A stretch of 64,000 nt of DNA, from positions 267,909 through 331,908 of the forward strand of contig JACKPA010000004.1 of the NCBI GenBank assembly GCA_024233865.1, read 5' to 3'. Position 1 is the stretch's first letter, and each line of letters starts with the position of its first letter. This stretch comes from Leptospiraceae bacterium (GTDB lineage: Bacteria > Spirochaetota > Leptospiria > Leptospirales > Leptospiraceae). The notes beneath the pieces are model-generated. The model saw only the letters and a program-made list of their open reading frames with translations, did no database searches and had not been told where the DNA came from. Positions 38,806 through 49,184 of this stretch are shown here, piece after piece. A program made the position numbers and the translations under genes.

Positions 38806-40251
38806 ATGTCAGAATACGAAGCAATTATAGGTTTGGAAGTTCATGCACAACTCAACACAAAGTCGAAAATTTTTGCACATTCTTCTTGTGATTTTGGTGG
38901 TTCCCCTAACAGTCAGGTTTCAACCGTTTGTTATGCATTGCCGGGAACTTTACCCGTTTTAAACCAAGAAGTTCTGGAAAAGGCGATAGTTGCCGGTCTT
39001 GCTTTTGATTGTGAAATTTCTTTGTTTACCAAATTTGATCGAAAAAATTATTTTTATCCCGATTTACCCAAAGGCTATCAAATATCCCAATACGATAAAC
39101 CTATATGTAGAGGCGGACAAGTTCATTTTCTTGCCAAAGAAAGTAAACTTGAGAAAACGGTTCATCTTACAAGAATCCATTTGGAAGAAGATGCCGGTAA
39201 GTTAGTTCATTCCCAAGACCCCAGCAAAAATGTTTCTTATGTTGATTTGAATAGAGCCGGAACTCCTTTGTTAGAAATTGTTTCTGAACCGGAACTTAGA
39301 AGTTCGGAAGAGGCATATTACTATTTAAATACTCTAAAGTCTATTTTGCGTTATGTTCGAGTTTCGGACTGTAATATGGAAGAAGGTTCTCTTCGATGTG
39401 ATGCTAATGTTTCCATTCGATTAAAAGGAGAAAAAGATTTTAGAACCAGAGTTGAAATCAAAAACCTGAATTCATTTAAAGCAGTTAGGGCAGCTATTGA
39501 TTATGAAATCGAATGGCAAAAGGACATGTACGGCAGAGGGCTTACGTTTGTACAGCAAACAAAATTATGGGATGCAAACGCTTTGAAAACATTGCCCATG
39601 AGATCCAAAGAAATGGCTCATGACTATCGCTATTTTCCCGATCCAGATTTACCCGTTATTATTATAGAACAAAAGTATGTGGATGAAATGAAAGGGAAAC
39701 TACCCGAACTCCCTTCTCAAAAAAAAGCAAGGTTTATTGCAAGTTTAGGACTACCAGAGTATGATGCGGAAGTACTCACTTCAGAAAGAGAGATCGCTGA
39801 TTACTTTGAAGAATGTTTGCAAATTTCAGGTGATCCCAAAAAAACTTCCAACTGGGTGAAAGATGAAGTTTTAGGGATTATAAACAAAGACAATCTACCT
39901 ATTAACAAATTTAAAATAGAGCCAACTCGCCTTGGCTCTATGATAAAGATGATAGCAAGTGGCGAAATTTCTGGAAAGATTGCCAAAACGGTTTTTGAAG
40001 AAATGTTGAATACTACACATTCACCTTCTGAAATTGTAGCCAGAAAAGGACTTTCTGTTGTTCGAGATGATAAAGAGTTAGAAATCATTATTGAAAAGGT
40101 CTTGGAAGAAAATTCAGAAGCAGTCAACTCTTATAAAAAGGGAAAAGAGAAAGCATTTGGTTCCCTAGTGGGAGCTGTAATGAAACACACTAAAGGCAAA
40201 GCAGACCCTGCTATTGTGAACAAACTTTTAAAAGATAAATTAGGAAATTAA
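38806..40251 (+). CDS. gatB: Aspartyl/glutamyl-tRNA amidotransferase subunit B
   Basis: 481 residues. Motifs include IIGLEVHAQLNTKSKIF, YFYPDLPKGYQISQYD, RIHLEEDAGK and VDLNRAGTPLLEIVSEPEL; the C-terminal GatB/YqeY tail domain is present. GatB activates mischarged Glu-tRNA(Gln) or Asp-tRNA(Asn) for amidation by GatA. gatA and gatC are not adjacent. The next gene begins immediately after the stop codon. Confidence 0.97.
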   Translation: MSEYEAIIGLEVHAQLNTKSKIFAHSSCDFGGSPNSQVSTVCYALPGTLPVLNQEVLEKAIVAGLAFDCEISLFTKFDRKNYFYPDLPKGYQISQYDKPICRGGQVHFLAKESKLEKTVHLTRIHLEEDAGKLVHSQDPSKNVSYVDLNRAGTPLLEIVSEPELRSSEEAYYYLNTLKSILRYVRVSDCNMEEGSLRCDANVSIRLKGEKDFRTRVEIKNLNSFKAVRAAIDYEIEWQKDMYGRGLTFVQQTKLWDANALKTLPMRSKEMAHDYRYFPDPDLPVIIIEQKYVDEMKGKLPELPSQKKARFIASLGLPEYDAEVLTSEREIADYFEECLQISGDPKKTSNWVKDEVLGIINKDNLPINKFKIEPTRLGSMIKMIASGEISGKIAKTVFEEMLNTTHSPSEIVARKGLSVVRDDKELEIIIEKVLEENSEAVNSYKKGKEKAFGSLVGAVMKHTKGKADPAIVNKLLKDKLGN

Positions 40252-42672
40252 ATGGAAAAATATATTTGTATACACGGTCATTTTTACCAACCACCAAGAG
40301 AAAATCCTTGGTTGGAAGGAATTGAGTTGCAGGACAGTGCCTATCCCTACCATGATTGGAACGCCAGAATTTCTGCGGAATGTTATGCTCCCAATGCGTC
40401 AGCTCGTATTTTAAACAGTGAAGGGAAGTTACTTGAGTTAGTCAACAACTACTCAAAGATCAGTTTTAATTTTGGACCGACTTTACTGGCTTGGATGGAA
40501 AGAGAAGACCCCGAAACCTACAATGCCATTTTAGAGGCTGATCAACTGAGTATGGAAAAGTTTAACGGACATGGTTCTGCCATTGCTCAGGTCTACAACC
40601 ATATTATTTTGCCTTTGGCAAACAAACGAGATCGGATAACTCAAATTTATTGGGGAATTAAAGACTTTGAAAGTCGCTTCCAGCGAAAACCGAAAGGTCT
40701 TTGGCTGGCTGAAACTGCCGTTGACTATAACTGCTTGGAGTTAATGGTAGAATATGGAATTCGTTTTACGATTTTAGCACCAAGGCAAGCAAAACGATTT
40801 AGAAAAATAGGTGACAAAGATTGGAATACAACAGAAATTGATCCGACAACTCCTTACCTGATAAAACTCAAAAATGGGAAAAGTATTAACGTATTTTTTT
40901 ACGATGGTCCGATTTCTTTAGGGATTGCTTTCGAAAACATGCTATCTAGTGGGGAAACTTTTGCCAATCGGCTTACAGGAGCATTTATAGAAGATCGCGA
41001 ATGGAATCAAATTGTTCATATTGCTACGGATGGTGAAACTTATGGTCATCACCATAAGTATGGTGAAATGGCTTTAGCTTATGCTCTGAAAATTATTGAA
41101 GACAGCGATAGTGTTAAAATTATTAACTATGGAGATTACCTCGAAAAACATCCTCCGGAGTTGGAAGCAGAAATTCATGAAAATAGTTCTTGGAGTTGTT
41201 TTCATGGTATAGACAGGTGGAGAGATGATTGCGGATGTAATTCGGGAATGAAACCAGGCTGGCACCAAAAGTGGCGTAAACCTCTGCGAGAAGCTCTGGA
41301 TTGGCTACGAGATAAGGCAGCAGAACTTTTTGAAACAAAAGGAAAGGTATATTTCAAAGAACCTTGGAAAGCGAGAGATGAGTTTATTGATATTATATTG
41401 GATCGTTCGAGAGAAAATATTGATAAATTTATTGTCCAACATTGTCAAAAAAACCTATCAGAAAAAGAAGAACAAAAAGCCATAAAACTATTGGAGTTGC
41501 AAAGACATTCCATGTTAATGTATACAAGTTGTGGTTGGTTTTTTGATGATATATCGGGAATTGAAACCATTCAAATTCTGCAGTACGCTGGCAGAGTAAT
41601 TCAATTGGTACATGACTTATTTGACTTGGATCTAGAATCAACATTTTTAGAAAAATTAGAACATGCTCCAGGTAATATCCCAGAGTATCAAAATGCTAAG
41701 GTTATATATAACAAGTTTGTAAAACCGGCTATGGTAGACCTTTTGAATGTGGCAGCACACTATGTTATCAGTTCTTTTTTTGAAACTTCTTATAAAAGCG
41801 AGAGCATTTATTCTTTTGAAGCAGAGCATGAAGACAGTTATGTTTATGATGTTGGAAGAAGGAAGTATGCTGCTGGTAAGGTTCGCATTACATCTAGGGT
41901 GACCTTAGAATCAGGATTGTTTAGTTTTGGGGTTTTACATTTTGGGGATCATAATATTAATGCAGGAGTGATACTTTTTAGCAATGAAGAAAATTATCAA
42001 AAAATGCTCAACGAAAGCTCGACTGCTTTTTTAGGTGGTGATATAGTTGAGTTGATTCGTGCAATGGATAGGCACTTTTTAAATTCTACATTTACTTTGC
42101 GATCCCTATTTCGTGATCAACAGAGAAAAGTTTCTTATCACATTTTGGACCATACACTTGGTCAAACGGAACTCATTTTAAAACACGTAAGGGATTCCTA
42201 TCATCCTTTGATGTCCTATATCATTGAACTCGGACATCCGCTTCCGGAGATGTTCAAAAATTTAACGGGTGCTTTAAACAACGTGGAATTATTAAGGATG
42301 ATTAATAGCCAGGACATTCCGAACTTTGAAGCCATCCAGTACTTAATTCGACAATCGATCGAGTACAAACTTGATATTGATATACCTGGTATATCTCTTG
42401 CTTTGGAAAACACGATTGTGGGTTTAATTGAGAGGTTTAAAGAAGAACCAGATCAAATTGTGTTGCTGCAAAGCTTATTGGATGGGGTAGAAATTATAGA
42501 AAAATTGTCTCTACCTGTTAATTTATGGAAGATACAATACTATTATTACTATATGCTAAAAAATGAGACTTACAACTCCTATAAAACCGAAGCTGATTTC
42601 GACAATAAAGAAGCAGAGGAATGGATTGATATGTTTGAACAACTTGGTCGAAAATTAGAAATTTTAGTTTAG
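40252..42672 (+). CDS. Glycoside hydrolase family 57 / DUF3536 protein
   Basis: 806 residues. The N-terminal GH57 domain has HGHFYQPPRENPW, WLAETAVDYNCLELM (nucleophile region) and DGETYGHHHKYGE. A DUF3536-type C-terminal region includes the segment SCFHGIDRWRDDCGCN. GH57 enzymes act on alpha-glucans as amylases, 4-alpha-glucanotransferases or branching enzymes. The exact activity is not predictable, but the adjacency to treY points to glycogen or maltodextrin metabolism. Confidence 0.88.
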   Translation: MEKYICIHGHFYQPPRENPWLEGIELQDSAYPYHDWNARISAECYAPNASARILNSEGKLLELVNNYSKISFNFGPTLLAWMEREDPETYNAILEADQLSMEKFNGHGSAIAQVYNHIILPLANKRDRITQIYWGIKDFESRFQRKPKGLWLAETAVDYNCLELMVEYGIRFTILAPRQAKRFRKIGDKDWNTTEIDPTTPYLIKLKNGKSINVFFYDGPISLGIAFENMLSSGETFANRLTGAFIEDREWNQIVHIATDGETYGHHHKYGEMALAYALKIIEDSDSVKIINYGDYLEKHPPELEAEIHENSSWSCFHGIDRWRDDCGCNSGMKPGWHQKWRKPLREALDWLRDKAAELFETKGKVYFKEPWKARDEFIDIILDRSRENIDKFIVQHCQKNLSEKEEQKAIKLLELQRHSMLMYTSCGWFFDDISGIETIQILQYAGRVIQLVHDLFDLDLESTFLEKLEHAPGNIPEYQNAKVIYNKFVKPAMVDLLNVAAHYVISSFFETSYKSESIYSFEAEHEDSYVYDVGRRKYAAGKVRITSRVTLESGLFSFGVLHFGDHNINAGVILFSNEENYQKMLNESSTAFLGGDIVELIRAMDRHFLNSTFTLRSLFRDQQRKVSYHILDHTLGQTELILKHVRDSYHPLMSYIIELGHPLPEMFKNLTGALNNVELLRMINSQDIPNFEAIQYLIRQSIEYKLDIDIPGISLALENTIVGLIERFKEEPDQIVLLQSLLDGVEIIEKLSLPVNLWKIQYYYYYMLKNETYNSYKTEADFDNKEAEEWIDMFEQLGRKLEILV

Positions 42673-42683
42673 AAGGAAATACT

Positions 42684-45518
42684 ATGCAAGAAAAAATACC
42701 TTATATAGCAACATACCGTTTGCAAATGAATAAAAGTTTTAGGTTTGCGGATATATTGCCAATTATCCCTTATATAAAAAAGCTTGGTATATCTCACCTG
42801 TATTTGTCCCCAATTTTTAAATCAAGAAGTGGCAGCGAGCATGGTTACGATGTTTGTGATCCGAATATTATCAATCCAGAATTAGGAACAATAGAAGAGT
42901 TAATAGAGATTTCAGAAGAATTGCAGTCTAATGAAATTGGAATTTTATTAGATATTGTGCCAAATCATATGGCTACCGATTATGAAAATCCTTTTTTCAG
43001 AAGTATTTTAGAAAATGGTAAAATGTCTCCCTTTGCACATTTTTTTGATATAAATTGGGACGAACCGGAAAGTTCACCGGGTGTGATAATTCTACCTGTT
43101 TTAGGTAATACCTATGGTACAGTTTTGGACAGTGAGGAGCTAAAGCTCGAATATTCTGAAGATGGATTTATTATACGTTACTATGAGCATAAATTTCCTG
43201 TCGATCCGACAACCTATCCATTGATTTTAAACCATTATAAGGACATTCCAGAAGTTACTAACGAGTTTGAAATACAAAGAAGCTTTTATGAATTTGAAAT
43301 CGAATTAAATACGCTAGGAAATGAAACTGATGTTAAAAATAGATATAACAAAACTCAAACCCTCAAAAACAGATTTAATGAGATTTACAATACAAAGTTA
43401 AAATTCAAAGAAACAATAGATTCTATATTAATGTATTGGAATGAAAGAGCGGAAACTTCAGAAAGAAGAAGATTGATAAATGAATTACATTTTCAACAAA
43501 ACTATCGTTTGCGATATTGGAAAAGCGGACAAAAAGAAATAAATTACAGAAGATTTTTCAACATTAATCATCTGATAGGTGTTCGTGTTGAAGATAGAGA
43601 TGTTTTTCATGAGACTCATAAACTTATACTCGATCTCGTGAAAAACGGTGTTGTCCAAGGACTAAGGATCGATCATATAGACGGACTGCTTGACCCTGCC
43701 GGTTATCTAAATGAATTGAATAGGCTTGTAAAAGAATACATGGAACCTTTTATTGTAGTAGAAAAAATTTTAGGTCAAGATGAAGCTTTACCGGAAGATT
43801 GGTCCATTGCAGGTACTACCGGTTATGATTTTATCAATGAAGTTGGTCATATATTTATTGATTCTAAGGGGTTGGAACCTTTAGACGAATTGTATAGGTC
43901 TTTTACTGGAGAAAGGAGAAGTTTTGAAGATATAGCAAGGGTTTCCAGCTTAAAAATCATACGAGACCTGCTATCTGCGGAATTGGAAAGACTTGGCAAA
44001 AGGCTAAAAAAAATAGCGTCTTGGGATGCAAAAGCCTGTGATTTTTCTGGGGAGGATTTAAAAGATGCTTTAATTTCTTTTACTGCTTCCCTTTCTGTTT
44101 ATCGAACCTATATACGTAAAGGTGCCCTCCACCAACAAGACAGGCAATACATTGATGATGCATTTCAGGCTTCTTTGGAAAGAATTCGAAACGACAAGAA
44201 TATGGAGGAAAAAATAAATGCCCTCACCTTTGTAAGAAATGTGTTGTTACAAGAAGATAGAGTGGACTTGAGTGACAGAGATCGAGAGGAAAGAGAAGAA
44301 TTTGCGGAGAGGTACCAGCAATTTACAGGTCCTGTAATGGCAAAAGGTCATGAAGACACTGCTCTTTATCGTTATGCCCGTTTGTTATCCCTAAATGAAG
44401 TAGGTGGAAATCCCGGTATTAGTTCATATTTTCCGGAAAGATTTCACATATACAATCAAAAAAAACAAAGACAGCACCCGTTTTCTATGAATACGTCTTC
44501 TACCCATGATACAAAGCGTAGTGGAGATATACGAGCAAGACTTCACGTCTTTTCTGAAATACCTGAATTGCTTGGAGAAAAAATTAAATATTGGACAGGG
44601 TTGAACGAATCTAAAAAAAAGAAAATAGACAACCGCTTAGTTCCTGCACCTTTTATGGAAATATTTATCTATAGAACAATAATGGGTTCATTACCTTATA
44701 ATGATGATGAATTTGATAGCTTTAGAGAAAGGATAAAGCTTTATATGCTAAAAGCGGCAAGGGAAGCTAAGTTACGAACCGATTGGGATGACCCCGACCC
44801 ATATTATGAAGATCAGTTGATTTCTTTTGTGGAATCTTTACTAAACTGGGAGGAGTCAGCAGAATTTTTACAAGATTTAAAAGATTTTGTAAATAGGATT
44901 GCTCCGGCTGGTGCATTAAATTCTATTGGAAAAAACTTATTAAAAATAACTTGTCCTGGGATTTCAGACATTTACCAAGGAAATGAAATTTGGGATTTAA
45001 GTCTAGTAGACCCGGACAATCGTAGATACGTAGATTATCAAAAAAGATTAAGAATGTTAAATGAAATAATCGAAGGCGAAGAAAAAGAGCCGGAAAATTT
45101 ACGTAGAGATATTTTGGAAAATTTTCGAGACGGAAGGATTAAAATGTATGTAATCTGGAAAGCTTTGCAAGAGTGTAAAAAATATCCCGACTTGTTTACA
45201 AAAGGAGATTATATACCTTTGAAGGTAGAAACTGAAAATACTATAGAAGTTTTTTCTTTTATGAGGATTGAAAACAATCTAGCCGCTTTGGTTGCCATTC
45301 CAAGGCTTGTTATGAAACATATTGATAATTGGACAAACTTAAGTATAAGCCAAAACCTCCATTCTGGAAAAGTACAAATGCTCGAAGGCTATCAACATAA
45401 AAAGTGGTTAAACGTATTTACCGGTGAAATGCAAATCCTCAGTGATCAGAATTTGCAAATATCGTATGAGAGTTTATTTAAAGGATTTCCATTGGCACTT
45501 TATATATCCAAATTTTAA
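42684..45518 (+). CDS. treY: Malto-oligosyltrehalose synthase
   Basis: 944 residues, GH13 family. The N-terminal ATYRLQMNKSFRFADILPIIPYIKKLG is interrupted by no gaps relative to TreY; LYLSPIFKSRSGSEHGYDV, LDIVPNHMA, GLRIDHIDGLLDPAGYL, the catalytic Glu in VVEKILG, and STHDTKRSGDIRARL follow. It converts the reducing end of a maltodextrin to a trehalose unit. TreZ, which releases the trehalose, is not in the window. The ribosome site AGAAGGAAA precedes the ATG, 11 bases after the GH57 gene. Confidence 0.95.
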   Translation: MQEKIPYIATYRLQMNKSFRFADILPIIPYIKKLGISHLYLSPIFKSRSGSEHGYDVCDPNIINPELGTIEELIEISEELQSNEIGILLDIVPNHMATDYENPFFRSILENGKMSPFAHFFDINWDEPESSPGVIILPVLGNTYGTVLDSEELKLEYSEDGFIIRYYEHKFPVDPTTYPLILNHYKDIPEVTNEFEIQRSFYEFEIELNTLGNETDVKNRYNKTQTLKNRFNEIYNTKLKFKETIDSILMYWNERAETSERRRLINELHFQQNYRLRYWKSGQKEINYRRFFNINHLIGVRVEDRDVFHETHKLILDLVKNGVVQGLRIDHIDGLLDPAGYLNELNRLVKEYMEPFIVVEKILGQDEALPEDWSIAGTTGYDFINEVGHIFIDSKGLEPLDELYRSFTGERRSFEDIARVSSLKIIRDLLSAELERLGKRLKKIASWDAKACDFSGEDLKDALISFTASLSVYRTYIRKGALHQQDRQYIDDAFQASLERIRNDKNMEEKINALTFVRNVLLQEDRVDLSDRDREEREEFAERYQQFTGPVMAKGHEDTALYRYARLLSLNEVGGNPGISSYFPERFHIYNQKKQRQHPFSMNTSSTHDTKRSGDIRARLHVFSEIPELLGEKIKYWTGLNESKKKKIDNRLVPAPFMEIFIYRTIMGSLPYNDDEFDSFRERIKLYMLKAAREAKLRTDWDDPDPYYEDQLISFVESLLNWEESAEFLQDLKDFVNRIAPAGALNSIGKNLLKITCPGISDIYQGNEIWDLSLVDPDNRRYVDYQKRLRMLNEIIEGEEKEPENLRRDILENFRDGRIKMYVIWKALQECKKYPDLFTKGDYIPLKVETENTIEVFSFMRIENNLAALVAIPRLVMKHIDNWTNLSISQNLHSGKVQMLEGYQHKKWLNVFTGEMQILSDQNLQISYESLFKGFPLALYISKF

Positions 45519-45524
45519 TCAGAT

Positions 45525-46865
45525 TTGAGAATCTCCACTTTCAGTTTTGGAATTGTTTGGTTTATACTTCTTTATCTCCCTTTCCAAGTATTATTTCCAA
45601 TTGAAGTTCATCGCTATGGGAAATATGCTTGGATATTCCAGTATTATCCGATTTTCTTTTTACCGCTATTTATTAAAAAAGCTTCAAATCTGTTTAACCA
45701 ATTAGATAAGCTCGAAATTGCTTTTTGTATGCTCTTTTTTCTTATTTCGGTTAATTTTAGCTACGTTAGTCTTACTTGGATTTCAACTGTTTGGATCGGT
45801 TTTACTTTGCTCAAAGGATTTGGTTGGAAGATACACCTATTTGGAAAATTGCTATTTTTGTTCGTTCCGCCTTTTTCTTTAAAGTATGTACTTGTATTTG
45901 GTTTTCCACTTAGGTTGTTTTTGACAAAATTAGTTGGCAGTGTATTGGTAAAATTAGACCCGAATAGCATCACCTATGGTAATACGTTAGTATTTAGGGG
46001 AGAGGAGTTTATAGTGGATCCGGCTTGCGAAGGATTGAAGATGGTAACGGCTTTTTTGCTTTTGTTATTTATTTTTATGTATAAAACAAATAGCAAATTA
46101 AATATTAGCTCTATTTCATGTTTGGTAATTTCTTTTCTTCTTCTACTAGTTACAAACTTCATTAGAATCTTCCTACTTGTGACCTTTACCATACCTACAA
46201 CTTCTTCTCTACACTATCTTTTGGGCATAATTTTATTTATAGCTATTTTGGTATATCCTCTTTACATTTTGGGTGAGGTTTTTATTCCTAAAAGTCAAAC
46301 TAACGAAATTACACTAATTAAAGAGAAGAACAATTCTTTTATGGCTTTTGGAATACTTTGTATACTTTTGCTAATAAGCTTGCTCTTTCCCTCGGAGCAC
46401 CAAGAAAATAATCTCACGTACAATTTCCCTACAAACGTGGATGAATTTCATAAAGACCTAAACGATTTACCAATAGAAATAGCCATCTATTCTCAAAAAG
46501 ATATGTATCTTATATTAAAAACAAACTTTGATCCTTTTCGGAAAGCTCATCATCCTAGACAGTGTTGGGAAGGAGTCGGATACCAAATCATACAGGAAGA
46601 GACTATATTTGTAAATCAAGTTAATACAATAAGAAAAGCAACACTAAAAAAAGAGGATACCTATCTTAGACTTTATTGGTGGTATCAGTCGATAGGAAAT
46701 ACGGTAAGTAATGTTACGGATTCAGAATTTGAATGGAGAAAACTCGCTCTTCTGAAAAAACAAAATTTTTTACAAGTGAATATTGCTTTTTATAGCCTGG
46801 ATAAATTTAATCAAGAAAAACAACTATTTACAATTAAGAAAGTTATAAAATACTTTTCAAAATAG
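45525..46865 (+). CDS. Exosortase-family protein fused to an EpsI-like domain
   Basis: 446 residues starting at a TTG six bases after treY. About eight transmembrane helices carry the exosortase catalytic triad: Cys168 in DPACEGLKM, Arg in NFIRIFLL and His in LHYLLGI. The C-terminal soluble part (about 300-446) contains HHPRQCWEGVGYQI and resembles the EpsI-type domain that accompanies exosortases. Exosortases cleave PEP-CTERM-like tails and attach proteins to surface polysaccharide. No protein with such a tail was seen in the window. Confidence 0.8.
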   Translation: MRISTFSFGIVWFILLYLPFQVLFPIEVHRYGKYAWIFQYYPIFFLPLFIKKASNLFNQLDKLEIAFCMLFFLISVNFSYVSLTWISTVWIGFTLLKGFGWKIHLFGKLLFLFVPPFSLKYVLVFGFPLRLFLTKLVGSVLVKLDPNSITYGNTLVFRGEEFIVDPACEGLKMVTAFLLLLFIFMYKTNSKLNISSISCLVISFLLLLVTNFIRIFLLVTFTIPTTSSLHYLLGIILFIAILVYPLYILGEVFIPKSQTNEITLIKEKNNSFMAFGILCILLLISLLFPSEHQENNLTYNFPTNVDEFHKDLNDLPIEIAIYSQKDMYLILKTNFDPFRKAHHPRQCWEGVGYQIIQEETIFVNQVNTIRKATLKKEDTYLRLYWWYQSIGNTVSNVTDSEFEWRKLALLKKQNFLQVNIAFYSLDKFNQEKQLFTIKKVIKYFSK

Positions 46866-46898
46866 TATATAAATAAAATCGTATCCTGATTAAAATCA

Positions 46899-48383
46899 AT
46901 GATAAAATCAAAAGAATTTATAAACAAATTTACAGTCCTCAGAGGAGCACCAAAAGAACTATGGGTAGTCTATTTTCAAAAAGTTCTTGAAGTAGTTGCT
47001 TATGGTTTGATGACAAGCGTATTAATCCTTTTTTTACAAAAAGATATCAATCTTGGAGATAAAAGTGCAGGTTTTTACTTTGCAACTTGGTCACTATTAG
47101 CGTCTTTGTTTACGATTTTAGTTGGTCCTCTAACTGATTTTATAGGTATAAAAAAGACGTTTGTTATCGGATTTTTGTTATGTATTTTTTCAAGAGGAAT
47201 CATGAGTTTTGTCACCAATCCGATTTTGGTGAGTATTTTGGGATTTTTGCCGCTAGCTGCAGGTCATGCTATGATGATCCCTGTTATGACAGCAGCTGTT
47301 AGGGAATTGTCAACACCAAAACAAAGATCAATGGCTTTTAGTGGTTTTTATTGGCTTATGAATGTTGGGTTTTTAATCTCCGGTCCGATCGTTGATTATG
47401 TAAGAGATCCAAAGGTTGTAGGTGATAATGGCAAATTCCCTTTACCTTTGTTTAACATAGAATTATCTGCCTATCAATTACTTTTTTTTCTTTCTTTTGT
47501 ATTTACAATTCCCGGTTATATCGCAGTTACGTTTTTTATGAGAGAGGGGATTCGTGTTGATGAGTTTGGAAACGTACTAATTAAAGAATGCAAAAACGTG
47601 GAGACAAAAAATAATATCTTTCTTAGAGTCTACGAAGCATTTAAAAAAGCAACAACCACAACATACAGCACGTTTAAGGAACTTGTAAAATACAAGTCTT
47701 TTTGGCGTTTTATGTTATTTATCTCTCTATTGGTTGGAGTGAAATTGACGTTTTACCACATGCACGTAACTTTTCCACCCTATCTTGTGAGAACTCTAGG
47801 TGAAGGCGCAAAGTTTGGGACTGTTTGGGGGTTTTTGAATCCTCTTTTAATCTTAATACTAGTACCCATAATAGGTGCAACGACTCAGAAAGTTAGTGTT
47901 TATAAGATGATCTTGATAGGAACTTCCTTTTCCGGATTTTCTATTTTTCTACTTGCCATTCCCTTTTCACTGTATGAACCTTTGGTTCCTACATTTATAG
48001 GAAAAATAATTTGGAGCGTATGGTTAGGTTTCCCTCCGGAAACAAGCAAAATTGTTTTGGCTAGTTATATCGGTATAACCGTTTTTGTAATTCTTTTTTC
48101 CATAGGAGAGGCACTATGGAGTCCGAAACTCTATGAATATGTAGCGGAAATTGCTCCTGAAGGGAAAACGGCTAGTTATATGAGTTTGTCCATTTTACCG
48201 TTTTTTGTAGCCAAGTTTATTGCTGGTGGCATGTCCGGTATTTTACTTGATTTGTGGTGTCCAAGCGTAGGGGATAAATCTTCTGCTTATATTATATGGA
48301 TAATTATTGGATGTATTGCGATTTCCTGTCCGATGGGACTTTTGCTATTGAAAAATATAATTCGGAAAAAAGATGTTACGTAG
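46899..48383 (+). CDS. Major facilitator superfamily transporter
   Basis: 494 residues with about 12 transmembrane helices. The loop 2-3 signature GPLTDFIGIKKTFVIG matches MFS motif A. The N-terminal APKELWVVYFQKVLEVVAYG recalls POT-like or sugar-phosphate-type members, but the substrate is not recognisable. A perfect 11-bp inverted repeat begins over its stop codon. Confidence 0.82.
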   Translation: MIKSKEFINKFTVLRGAPKELWVVYFQKVLEVVAYGLMTSVLILFLQKDINLGDKSAGFYFATWSLLASLFTILVGPLTDFIGIKKTFVIGFLLCIFSRGIMSFVTNPILVSILGFLPLAAGHAMMIPVMTAAVRELSTPKQRSMAFSGFYWLMNVGFLISGPIVDYVRDPKVVGDNGKFPLPLFNIELSAYQLLFFLSFVFTIPGYIAVTFFMREGIRVDEFGNVLIKECKNVETKNNIFLRVYEAFKKATTTTYSTFKELVKYKSFWRFMLFISLLVGVKLTFYHMHVTFPPYLVRTLGEGAKFGTVWGFLNPLLILILVPIIGATTQKVSVYKMILIGTSFSGFSIFLLAIPFSLYEPLVPTFIGKIIWSVWLGFPPETSKIVLASYIGITVFVILFSIGEALWSPKLYEYVAEIAPEGKTASYMSLSILPFFVAKFIAGGMSGILLDLWCPSVGDKSSAYIIWIIIGCIAISCPMGLLLLKNIIRKKDVT

Positions 48384-48400
48384 GGTTTCAAACCCTACGT
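48378..48400. terminator. Hairpin between convergent MFS and SDR genes
   Basis: ACGTAGGGTTT and AAACCCTACGT form an 11-bp perfect inverted repeat with one central base, overlapping the MFS stop codon. No U-tract follows on either strand. It lies in the short gap of a convergent pair, where a bidirectional terminator is expected. Confidence 0.55.
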
Positions 48401-48415
48401 TAGGAGAAACCTTTC

Positions 48416-49159
48416 CTATTTAATAATACCAGTCAACCCTCCATCTATCACAAGGATTTGACCCGTCATGTAGCTCGAAGCATCACTGGCAAGAAAGATC
48501 GCTGGACCCAGAAGTTCAATTGGTTTTCCCATTCTTTTATAAGGTATCCCATCATTAAATTTTTTCATCAATTCCGGTTTGCTTTTAAGCATATCAGTCA
48601 TTTCCGTATCCATAAACCCCGGGCAGATGGCGTTAATCCGAAAGTTACTACCAACCCATTCTGCCGCCAAGGATTTTGTCATTTGGATTACAGCTCCTTT
48701 CATACCACTGTAAACAGATGATAAAGAATATCCGACAATTCCAAGAACAGATGAAATGTTTATAATAACACCTCCGTCCCTTTTTTGAGCTTTGTAGTAT
48801 GCTTGGCAAGCTTTGAAAGCTCCCACAAAATTTATATCTATGAGCTTGTAGATGTCTTCGTCCTTGAAATAGGCAGCTGGTACGTTCATGGCAAGACCTG
48901 CGTTGTTAATCAAGCAATCAAGTCTTACATGTTTTTCTCTAATTTCATCTATTACGGTTTTTAGACCTTCTCCTTTTGTAAAATCAGCAACCCTTCCTTC
49001 TATTCCAGCAGATTTCATCCATTCGATGGACTCCGGCTTGGTTCCGGTTCCATACACTATTGCACCTGCATCTCGAAAACCTTCTGCAAAAGACTTTCCG
49101 ATTCCTCTTGTGGCACCTGTAATTAAAACGATTTTGTTTTTTACGTTAAATAATTCCAT
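48416..49159 (-). CDS. Short-chain dehydrogenase/reductase, LvaD-like by context
   Basis: 247 residues. The cofactor motif is TGATRGIG, followed by NNAG, the catalytic Ser in NISSV and YSGMK (YxxxK), and a C-terminal VIDGG. A ribosome site GGGAG precedes the ATG. It is the last gene of the acyl-CoA dehydrogenase / TetR / APH / DUF6285 operon. In the Pseudomonas putida levulinate pathway an SDR (LvaD) interconverts 4-keto- and 4-hydroxyacyl-CoA, and this gene occupies the same position in a matching set. Confidence 0.9.
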   Translation of the reverse strand: MELFNVKNKIVLITGATRGIGKSFAEGFRDAGAIVYGTGTKPESIEWMKSAGIEGRVADFTKGEGLKTVIDEIREKHVRLDCLINNAGLAMNVPAAYFKDEDIYKLIDINFVGAFKACQAYYKAQKRDGGVIINISSVLGIVGYSLSSVYSGMKGAVIQMTKSLAAEWVGSNFRINAICPGFMDTEMTDMLKSKPELMKKFNDGIPYKRMGKPIELLGPAIFLASDASSYMTGQILVIDGGLTGIIK

Positions 49160-49184
49160 TACATTCTCCCTTGTTTATAATTTG

